Shown: positions 55,520-64,000 of the stretch, in pieces
How the letters are laid out: every line of letters starts with the position of its first letter
Position numbering within the stretch: position 1 is the stretch's first letter
NCBI GenBank assembly: GCA_006176705.1
Contig: QRFJ01000006.1
Span: 6,867,115-6,931,114 of the forward strand
From: Cocos nucifera
Taxonomy: Eukaryota; Streptophyta; Magnoliopsida; Arecales; Arecaceae
Length of the DNA stretch: 64,000 nucleotides
Direction of reading: 5' to 3'
Made by a program: the position numbers and the translations under genes
The notes under the pieces: model-generated
What the model was told of the DNA's origin: nothing
What the model saw: only the letters and a program-made list of their open reading frames with translations
Database searches by the model: none

Positions 55520-57985
55520 ATCTTTCAACCTTGGCTGAAGATAAGATCTTCTCCGAACTTCAACTTCGATGTCAACCTCGGCTGGAGATAGGATCTCTCT
55601 CAAGCTTCAAAGTCTACGTCAATAGGAGATAACATCTTTTTCAACTTCGGCTGAAGATAAGATCCCTCCGAGCTTCAACTTCAACCTCGGTTGGAGATAA
55701 GATCTCCCTCGAGCTTCAGAGTCTACGTCAATAGAAGATAAGATCTTCTTCAACCTCGACTGAAGATAAGATCTCCCCCGAGCTTCAAGGTCTATAGAAG
55801 ATGAGATCTCCTTCAACCTCGGCTAGAGATAAGATCTCTTCCGAGCTTCAGAGTCTACGTCAATAGGAGATAAGATCTTCTTCAACCTCGATTGGAGATA
55901 AGATCTCCTCCGAGCTTCAACTTCAATCTTGATTGGAGATAAGATCTCTCTCGAGCTTTAAAGTCTATGTCAACAGAAGATAAGATCTCCTTTAACCTCG
56001 GTTGGAAATAAGATCTCCTCCGAGCTTTAAAATCTATAGAAGATAAAATCTCCTTCAACCTCGACTGGAGATAAAATCTTCTTCGATCTTCAGAGTCTAC
56101 GTCAATAGGAGATAAGATCTTCTTCAACCTCGGTTGGAGATAAGATCTCCTCCGAGCTTCAACTTCAACTCTAGCTGGAGATAAGATCTCCTCCGAGCTT
56201 CAAAGTCTACGTCAACAGAAGATAAGATCTCCTTCAGTCTCGATTAGAGATAAGATCTCTCCCGAGCTTCAAAGTCTATAGGAGATAAGATTTTCTTCAA
56301 CCTCGGCTGGAGATAAAATTTTTCTGAAGCTTCAACTTCAACTGGAGATAAGATCTTCTTCGAGCTTTAGAGTCTACGTCAACAGGAGATAAGATCTCCT
56401 TCAACCTCGGCTGGTGATAAGATCTCCTCCGAGCTTCAACTTCAATCTCGGTTGGAGATAAGATCTCTCCCGAGCTTCAACTTCAATCTCGGTTGGAGAT
56501 AAGATCTCTCCCAAGCTTCAAAGTTTACGTCAATAAAAGATAAGATTTTCTTCAACCTCGACTGAAGATAAAATCTCCTCCAAGCTTCAAAGTCTATAGG
56601 AGATAAGATCTCCTTCAACCTCGACTGGAGATAAGATCTCTTCCAAGCTTCAACTTCAACCTCGATTGGAGATAAGATCTCCTCCGAACTTCAGAGTCTA
56701 TGTCAATAGGAGATAAGATCTTCTTCAACCTCGACTGAAGATAAGATCTCTCCCGAGCTTCTACGTCAATAGGAGATAAGATCTTCTTCAACCTTGACTG
56801 CTGGAGATAAGATCTCTTCCGAGCTCCACCTTTAACATCGACTGGAGATAAGATCTCCTCCAAACTTTTTAAAGTCTACGTCAATAGGAGATAAGATCTC
56901 CTTCAACCTCGATTGGAGATAAGATCTCCCCCGAGCTTCAACTTCAACCTCGGCTATAGATAAGATCTCCTTCGAGCTTCAGAGTCTACGTCAATAGAGA
57001 TAAGATCTTCTTCAACCTCAGCTGGAGATAAGATCTCTCCCGAGCTTCAACTTCAACCTCGACTGAAGATAAGATCTCCTTCGAGCTTCAGAGTCTACAT
57101 CAATAGGAGATAAGATCTCCTTCAACCTCAGTTGGAAATAAGATCTCTTCCAAGCTTCTACGTCAACAGGAGATAAGATCTTCTTCAACCTCAGCTGTTG
57201 GAGATAAGATCTCCTCCGAACTCCACCTTCAACCTCGGCTGCTGGAGATAAGATCTCTCCTGAGCCTCAAAGTCTACGTCAACAAGAGATAAGATCTCCT
57301 TTAACCTCGGCTGGAGATAAGATCTCCCTCGAGCTTCTACATTAATAGGAGATAAGATCTCCTTCAACCTCGACTGCTGGAGATAAGATCTCTCCCAAGC
57401 TCCACCTTCAACCTCGACTGCTAGAGATAAGATCTACCCCGAGCCTCAGAGTCCACATCAATAGGAGATAAGGTCTCCTTCAATCTCGACTACTGGAGAT
57501 AAGATCTCCTCCAAGCTTCACCTTCAATCTCGACTGCTGGAGATAAGATCTCCTCCGAGCCTCAGAGTCTACGTCAATAGGAGATAAGATCTCCTTCAAC
57601 CACGACTGGAGATAAGATCTCTTCCGAGCGTCTACATCAATAAAAGATAAGATCTCCTTCAATCTCGACTGGAGATAAGATCTCCTCCGAGCTTCAACTA
57701 CAACTTTAACCTCGATTGGAGATAAGATCTCTCCCAGGCTTCAACTACAACTTCAATCTCGGCTGAAGGTAAGACCTCCTCCGAGCTTCTAAGTCTAAAT
57801 CAATAGAAGAAAAGATTTCCTTCAATCTCGACTGAAGATAAGATCTCCCACAAGCTTCAATCGCAACGTCAATAAAAGACAAAATTTTTCTGAACCTCGG
57901 CTGGAGACAAGATCCCCCCGAGCCTCAACTTCAATGTCAACCCCGGCTGAAGACAAGATCTTTTCCGAACTTCAACCTAAACTGG
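55520..57985 (+). repeat. Tandem array, GGAGATAAGATCTCC unit, copy in interior 2
   Basis: Same unit as 49990-52265. It begins and ends with matching flanks (CTTCAACCTTGGCTG... and ...CTTCAACCTAAACTGG). Array length differs between the copies by about 190 bp. Confidence 0.92.
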
Positions 57986-58070
57986 TATGGAGCTCAGAAG
58001 AGAACTTCGACAGTCGACCTTTTTGTACTTTCTTTCTTCGAATTTCAAACTCGAAAGTGGGGGGGACTAT

Positions 58071-59203
58071 TATTGAGGATAAATCCCGCTCCCACCGAAG
58101 TCCAGTCTGGTGCTTAGCCTAATGCAACTGGCAATCATGGAAGAGCTTCGATCGAAAATTCTTTCTTCAGTGGTCGAGTCTCAGTCAAACTCTTTCAGAC
58201 GGCTGAACTTCTCAGCGGTCGAACCCCAGCCGAACTTCTTCAGTCAACCAAATTCTACATCGACCATACCCAAGCCGAACTTCTCAACGATCGAACCCAG
58301 TGAAACTTCTTCAGCCGATCGAATTCTACAGCGACTGTACCCCGATCAAATTCCTCAGCGGTCGAACTCCTTCAACCGACCGAATTCTAAAGCGATCATA
58401 CCCCAACCGGACTCCTTCCGAATCTCTCCTTCAGTCAAGTTTTTGCAGGAGCCAAACTCCTTCCGACTTCTCCTTCAGTCGAATTTCTGCAGGAGCCCAA
58501 CTCCTTCCAGACTTCTCCTTCAGTTGGATTTCTATAGGAGCCGAACTCCTTTCGGACTCCTTCAGTCGGATTCCTTCAGGAGCCAAACTCCTTACGGATT
58601 TTTTCTTCAGTTGGATTCCTCCAGCGGATTGCTTCCAAATGATCCCCTCCAGATGTATTCCTTTCAGGAGTCCGAACTCTTCTAAAATTGATATATGTCG
58701 AAGTCCACCAACCAACGTCTGCTTCCTTCGAGCTACGGCTATTAAATCTCGATGAACAATCACCATCAGTATGCTACAGACGATGCTACAGGCGGTGCCT
58801 CCCTCCGTAACAAACTCCATCATGCCTCGAGTGGTCCGCTACCAAATGATATGGCTGTCACTATCAGTCTGACAACACCTTCCTCTCCGTACCGAATCTC
58901 ACGCGGCCTCAAGCGGCCCACTATCAGACGGTATGGCTGTCACCATCAATCAAGCTCCATCTATAAAAAGAAATCCTTCAGATATATTTTCTCTAAGCTC
59001 TCTTCTTCTTTCTAAAATTCTGCCAAACTCTTGCCTGAGCACTCCATTTTTGTTAGTGAGAAGAGCTAACTTGATCGTCGGAGGGTTCTACCGGAGCCAC
59101 CATCACCGATTTCGGACGAAACTTTATTTTGCAAGTCACCGACGGTGACCACATCCTCCTCCGCTCCAGCTTATTCCGGCGTCAATCAGATTCTGCACCA
59201 ACA
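58071..59203 (+). repeat. Gypsy LTR-C (1133 bp)
   Basis: It starts TATTGAGGATAAATCCCGCT and ends TTCTGCACCAACA, followed directly by CTAGC and hAT sequence. Confidence 0.88.
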
Positions 59204-59208
59204 CTAGC
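59204..59208. other. Target site duplication CTAGC, right of the Gypsy complex
   Basis: Pairs with TTAGC at 46785-46789, one transition apart. Confidence 0.75.
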
Positions 59209-61309
59209 CATTAGAAAAGATGTCAAGAGAGTTATAGGATGAGTGATTCTCATCTTCAAAGCACTCTTAATACACAAGAGTAATCTTGTAGGTAATTTTG
59301 TATATAATCATAAAAATCAAAGGCAAGTACTCATAAAATAAATAGTTAAAGATAAATTGCCTTTTAGCTTATGTGAATCTTTAAATTTTAAAAAAAAATA
59401 TTTAATTGATCCTACAATCTATTTACAAAAGAATTAGTAAGCATACATTTAGAAGAGTGGCTATAACCAATTATTTAGTAATGAAACAAAATTTGATTGG
59501 AACTTTCTCTATCCTAAATGTAAAAGTATCATTAACTTTTGATATTTGGTTAGCATCCAGTAGTAATTATTTTATTATAGTTACTGCTCATTACATTGAT
59601 AGTAATTGGCAATAAAATAAATATATTTTTGCTTTTTGTTCTTTTGAATTTCTACATTCTTGATAACAAATCTCTAATGTTATTTACTAAACTGCATGTT
59701 CATATGGCATTAAAGACAAAATTATATCTATTACTTTTGATAATGCATTTAATAATAATTCTATTGTCGGATTATTGAAGGACTCATTACATTTTATTTT
59801 AAATAAAAGTTTATTGTATATTAGATGTGCATGTCATATCTTAAATCTCTTTCTTCAAGCTAGTATGATTATAGCTGAAGATGTTATTGTAAAAATTAGA
59901 AATTCAATTTTTTTTATTCATGCTTCAAGAGCAAGAATTTAAGAATTTAAATAACTGTGTGTGGATCATGATAAATGCTTTAAAAATTTTAAACTTAATA
60001 TGATTACTTATTGAAACTCAACATATCCCATGATATATGATGCATATTCATATAAAAATTTATTAAGTACATTATTAATGAGCATGGATTAGGCTTGATA
60101 TTGATTGAAATGATTGGAACAAAGGCAAAATTTTAAAAGATTTTTTGGTTAATTTTTATAGTACCACTAATATTCTTTTTGATGTTTATTATCCAATTTT
60201 TTGTTCATATTTACAATAAGCATATATCACTAGCCAAAAATTTACACAATATAAATACGATGATGTTTTAAAATCTATTATTGAAGAAATAGAATCTAAA
60301 TAAAATAAGTATTAAGATAAGATATGTCATATACATAACTTAGCTATTGTATTTTATCCATATATTAAATTGAGTTATGTGTTGATTTTACTTGATGCAT
60401 ATAATGAAAATATGCTTCAAGATCCCGAACCCGCTAAAGCTAAGATAACCCAACTTTTTTATGATATTTATATTTTATATGATAAATAAATTCATAGATC
60501 TAGATTGCTCACATCATCTTCACAAAACTCCATCTCTTCTTCTAGTGGTTCTTGTTCATCATCTATTTTCTCATTCATTATACATATGAAACATACACAT
60601 GCTTTAAGTTTATCTACATCTCCATCTTTAACCAGTGAACTTAAGTTTTATTTATGAAATGATCTTCAATCTGCATACGATAAAATTCAAATAGAGAGCC
60701 TTGATATGTTAGCCTGGTAGAAGAGTTTTAAAAACTAATATCCTGTTATATCTATCATTCCACGTGATATCTTAGTTGTGCCGATGTCCATGGTAACATT
60801 AGAATCCGCTTTTAATGCAGGTCGACGTGTTATTGATCAAAAGAGAAGTAGGATGATCGATGATACAATTAAGATGCTCCTCTACTTCAAAGATTGATTG
60901 GATGTCAAAAAAAAACTTCAAAATAAAGATGGACATGATACAATATCTAATAATAATGACACAAACATTATCGATGATCAATAAAATTTTTATCATTTAT
61001 TTTGAATTCTTATTTTTTTATAATTATATCTTTTTTATATTTTAATTATTGAGATGAGTCCTATCTATTTCTTCTTTCTTTCTCATTCCCATTGTATTCT
61101 GAAGGTCAAGTCTAACTCCCCTCCCTCCCTTATACCATTTTGATTTTTATTAATAAATCGTGCATGCCAGACCCTCCATCATTATAAGGTGGCTTTTTAT
61201 TTTTATCAAAAAAAAAAAAAATTCAACATCCCCTCATCTATTTTATATTTACTTTCTATTTTTTTTTTAATTTATAAAAAATTATATTTTTAAATTTAAA
61301 AAAAAAAAT

Positions 61310-61604
61310 ATTACGGACCGTGCCAAGCACGGCCCATCTTAAGGGGGTTGGGCTAGCACACGTGATGGAACATGCCTAGCCCGCAGTCATGCCAGCCTAG
61401 GCTCTTATAGGTCGTGTTGAGCCTAGGCCACGAGCTGCAAAACCCCCAATCCAGCCCAGCCCTCTTATATCTGCAAAACCCCCAATCCAGCCCAGCCCTC
61501 TTATATGTACCATGCCTAGCATAGCCTACCATAATAAGTGGGCCGTGCTAATTTGTGCTGGGCTGAGCCATGTAATAAGTGGCTCAGCCTAGTGCCCATG
61601 TCTA
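61310..61604. repeat. hAT right subterminal region with a perfect 36-bp tandem duplication
   Basis: GGCCC/GGGCC-rich words (GCACGGCCCA, GTGGGCCGTGC) lead to the terminus TGCCCATGTCTA. Inside it, 61435-61470 (CTGCAAAACCCCCAATCC...CTTATAT) is repeated exactly at 61471-61506. Confidence 0.85.
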
Positions 61605-62386
61605 TTTGGAAGAATAATCATAAATATGTTGAGAGAGGGAAAAAAATATAATTTTTCAAGAAGGCAGGAGAAAGAAATAACCCGGAGATGGGGAGGAAGA
61701 GAATAGGGAGAGAGAAGATAAATTGATTACAAAGGACTTTTGGATCTTGACAACAATAATAGAGCTCATCCGGATTAGAATTTAAAATGACAACAAAAAT
61801 AATTTTATCATCTTAGTAGTATCAAGAACTCATTTGGTCCATAGAAAATAATAATTAAAAAAAATCTTCTTTTTTATTATAATTTAAAAAATATTAAAAA
61901 ATATTTCTATCATAATCAAATTTTTATCTTCAAGGGAAAGAAAAATTTATATAAAGCATTAATTTTTAATTTTTCTATAAACTAAAAATTAAAAGATTTT
62001 TTTTATGAAAATGCCATTTTAAGCCCTCAAAAAATCTACAAGTGAAATAAATATTTTTTCCACCATGCCTCGAATCCTCCTCCATCCAAAAATATCCATA
62101 ACCATCATAAGTTTTTATTTACAAATAATGATAATATATAAAATAACATATTTTTTTATTAAGAATAAAATATATATTATATATGTATATTTTTTTTAAA
62201 GAAATAGATGCCGAATCAAATATAAATCACTCTAAAATTAGCTTCTCAGGTGGCAAATGGGGCTCAAGCTCATATGGCATAACTTAATAAATTCAAAGGA
62301 TCTAATTGAAGAATTTTTAAAAGAGCAAAGGTAAGTGAAATTGAGGGAACACTAAAAGGGGCCAATGGGTAATTTTTCCTTTCACT
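61605..62386. other. Intergenic AT-rich DNA with no supported feature
   Basis: A/T-rich low-complexity sequence; no ORF or repeat family that I recognise. Confidence 0.4.
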
Positions 62387-62492
62387 TCAGAGCCATTAAC
62401 CATCCTGCTCCTCTTGTTTTTCAGTCTTTCTTGGGGTTTTCAGAGCCATTAACCATCCTGCTCCTCTTGTTTTTCAGTCTTTCTTGGGGTTT
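62387..62492. repeat. Perfect 53-bp tandem duplication
   Basis: The unit starting TCAGAGCCATTAACCATCCT and ending TTCTTGGGGTTT occurs at 62387-62439 and 62440-62492, followed by the first few bases of a third copy (TCAGAG). Confidence 0.95.
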
Positions 62493-63619
62493 TCAGAGTT
62501 TGGAGAAAGAAGGCTAAAAGGGTAAAGGGTTTTGGATGGAGAACTGCTCGTAGAATCTAAGAGTTGGGGAGATGGACCCTTGGATCCAATAAATGGTCCA
62601 AAACTAAGAGTCGACCAATGGGTTAAGAAAGAAAACTCTCAAGGCCAGGACTGAGGGTTGAACCGAAAAGGGTTTGCTCAACATCACGACCATACGCACA
62701 TCATCATCATGATTTTGCAGGCTAACATGTTCGTTTGACTTATGGTACGGTACTCCCTGGTCAACATTATCATTGCAACTCTCCCTCCCTCCCTCCAATG
62801 CAATCCTGAACCAACGAGGATCAGTGCTCAATGTTTGACGACATCTACAAGCCTGTGCAACTCATGGGATCGATTAAAATGGAATACTTCTTTTGAAAAA
62901 GTAGGCATAAATTTTGCAAAATGTTAGCTTTTCCTAATGAAACAAAAACAAATAAATAAATAAATTTTTCGAGAAAAATCAATTTTTTCTAAGCAGTTTT
63001 TCTTACATCCAAACACACCCTAGAAAAAAAAAATACTTCCAATTGTTTCAGCAAAAAAATGCTCATGCACATATTTCCAGGTTATAGAAGGTAAGGAGAG
63101 AGTTTTTAGGTAAAAGACAAACGATTATTACAACGAAACAAAAGGAAAACGAACCAGAAACCCGAATCCACTGCTCTCCACGTTCAGATTTCAAAGAGAT
63201 GTAGGGCCTCCGCTCCGTTCCGCATTGGAATTATACTCTAGAAACTCTGGTGATGAAAAGAAAAGAACGGCTCTCATATCTCAATGCTATCAACAATACA
63301 GGCCATCCTGAAGATAATGGTGCTCATCACCTTTATATCAGCCCATGATCAGAAGAATGCTCATGCGCATTAGCAGCAATGTTAATATAACAATACTAGA
63401 TAAGCCAATCTAAGGCAGAGGCCCGAGGAAAATATTCCACCGAGGAAAACCAATCTACAAAAGCGTCCAAAGTCCAAACACAACTTCATACTCATGTAAA
63501 ACAAAGTAGTCAAAATGGCCACCATTGCTGCTTCCAACTGAGAGAGAATGACCAACTAATAAATAACAAAAAGGATTAATATTGTTGTTCCACAGAGACA
63601 AACCTAGGAGAAAATAATC
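62493..63619. other. Region downstream of the RPL13A gene
   Basis: No supported gene. The part nearest 63619 is probably the 3' UTR of the L13a gene on the minus strand. A (CTCC)n run lies at 62780-62798. Confidence 0.4.
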
Positions 63620-63763
63620 TCAGTACTTCAGTGGGGCGAGGATATCAAGCTGGGAGCCAAGCTTCTCTTCAGCAGCCTTTTCAGCCTTCAACCTCAGCTT
63701 TGCTAGTTGCTTTCTCCTTTCATATGCCACCTGAGCCCTCTGTTTCCTCTTCGCCTCCAGCTC
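63620..63763 (-). CDS. RPL13A: 60S ribosomal protein L13a, last exon only (partial)
   Basis: The minus strand after the acceptor TTATGCAG (63764) reads ELEAKRKQRAQVAYERRKQL and continues to EEKLGSQLDILAPLKY, with stop TGA at 63622-63620: 47 codons in phase 0. This is the highly conserved C-terminal basic helix of eukaryotic ribosomal protein L13a (uL13 family; plant proteins are about 206 aa), a part of the large cytosolic ribosomal subunit. Earlier exons would lie at higher coordinates, beyond the window; none is recognisable in 63764-64000. The frame is intact and the tail matches plant forms closely, so it is likely a real, expressed gene rather than a processed copy, because a splice acceptor is present. 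Confidence 0.93.
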   Translation of the reverse strand, partial: ELEAKRKQRAQVAYERRKQLAKLRLKAEKAAEEKLGSQLDILAPLKY

Positions 63764-64000
63764 CTGCATAAGGAGCATTTACATTATTTGTTAATGACCG
63801 TTAAAATTGAGAAAGATATTTACATAATAGCGAAAAATCATCCCTGAACCAATAAATTCCACAGCAGTAAAAGAGAACACGATATTGTCTTAAAGATCCT
63901 CTCCCTTTCCATGAAGCTTACTTCAGATTGTCGAACAAGCAGGAGGAAGCTGGGGCCAGTGCACTTGACAATACATTTTCTCAGTATAGCATGGTGTGCT
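63764..64000 (-). other. Probable last intron of RPL13A
   Basis: Starts at the TTATGCAG acceptor and contains no recognisable L13a exon up to the window end. The donor lies outside. Confidence 0.6.

Larger units (their letters stand above)
46790..59203 (+). mobile_element. Three-LTR tandem of a non-autonomous Gypsy family (12.4 kb)
   Basis: The order is LTR-A 46790-47980, interior 1 47981-52352, LTR-B 52353-53516, interior 2 53517-58070, LTR-C 58071-59203, all in plus orientation. Only the outermost flanks carry a target duplication (TTAGC/CTAGC); nothing like it flanks LTR-B. Each interior has a leader, gag, a 46-codon integrase tail, a 41-bp tandem array and a purine tract. Protease, RT, RNase H and the integrase core are missing from both. 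The structure fits unequal recombination between LTRs of two copies, or tandem insertion. Confidence 0.9.
46540..60900 (+). pseudogene. hAT transposase (BED finger to dimerisation domain), split and decayed
   Basis: The 5' part (46599-46784) reads HKKTSALWNDFNKI and a BED-finger remnant KIKC...REKIS. It stops at the Gypsy insert and resumes after 59208 with H-x-KRC, so the finger spans the insertion. Downstream, out-of-frame pieces read LNVKVSLTFDIWLASSSNYF (59512), VTAHYIDSNWQ, ISITFDNAFNNNSIV (59730), IRCACHILNLFLQA (59822) and the C-terminal dimerisation block YPVISIIPRDILVV, TLESAFNAGRRVIDQKRSRM (60803). The acidic residues of the catalytic core (D in FDIW, D in FDNA) are visible. Many stops and shifts: dead. 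Family role: cut-and-paste transposition. Confidence 0.85.
46028..61604 (+). mobile_element. hAT transposon split by a Gypsy complex
   Basis: The terminal inverted repeats are TAGAGATGGGCA (46028-46039) and TGCCCATGTCTA (61593-61604), 11 of 12 matching. Subterminal GGGCC/GGCCC-rich sequence is typical of this hAT group. The 8-bp flanks are TTTAAAAA and TTTGGAAG: 5 of 8 match and all three differences are A/G. Without the Gypsy insert the element is about 3.2 kb. It encodes one decayed RICESLEEPER-like transposase. Confidence 0.82.

Overview
The window is plant nuclear DNA, probably from a monocot and possibly a palm. The species is inferred only from general character: AT-rich TE-dense intergenic DNA, GC-rich first coding exons, and CACTA, Copia and Gypsy families typical of large plant genomes. 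There are no bacterial operons, tRNAs, rRNAs or CRISPR arrays. Only two normal host genes are visible. One is a complete three-exon class B DnaJ/HSP40 gene on the minus strand (38125-43594, 345 aa). The other is the last exon of a 60S ribosomal protein L13a gene, also on the minus strand (63620-63763). A decayed CYP89-like cytochrome P450 fragment lies at 44650-45215. Nearly everything else is transposable elements, most of them nested in one another.

Left nest (1-~30.8 kb). An old CACTA (En/Spm) transposon, the 'outer' CACTA on the plus strand, is the host. A minus-strand Ty1/Copia element with about 3.0 kb LTRs interrupts its first transposase gene. The right LTR (8127-11119) is complete; the left LTR (1-2432) is cut by the window edge. 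A second, unrelated 15.7 kb CACTA element (14030-29708) interrupts its second gene with a perfect 3-bp GAT target duplication, and reading across the empty site restores the host exon. The inner CACTA carries degenerate Transposase_21-type and Transposase_24-type genes, hairpin-forming subterminal repeats, a ~1.2 kb palindrome, a GC-rich block and a ~540 bp trinucleotide microsatellite. It also contains a minus-strand non-autonomous Gypsy element (24557-29222) with target duplication TTTAC/TTTAT, whose interior is almost only a 41-bp tandem repeat.

Middle (30.8-46 kb). This holds a decayed minus-strand TE ORF (DUF1985/Ulp1-associated type), a 21-bp minisatellite, an LTR-like sequence, a MITE with long inverted arms, a Gypsy LTR remnant, the DnaJ gene with a 4.3 kb second intron, the P450 fragment and a MITE set between two (TA)n tracts.

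Right nest (46.0-61.6 kb). A hAT transposon (TIRs TAGAGATGGGCA at 46028 and TGCCCATGTCTA ending at 61604) is split inside its BED-finger exon by a 12.4 kb Gypsy complex. That complex has three LTRs and two internal regions (LTR-int-LTR-int-LTR) within one target duplication (TTAGC/CTAGC). Both internal regions encode a decayed gag joined to the last 46 codons of integrase, with the rest of pol missing, followed by the 41-bp array. This is the same family as the copy inside the inner CACTA.

The most notable system is this non-autonomous Gypsy family: gag plus an integrase tail plus a palindrome-bearing tandem array, TA...CA ends, a further deleted derivative and a three-LTR tandem.
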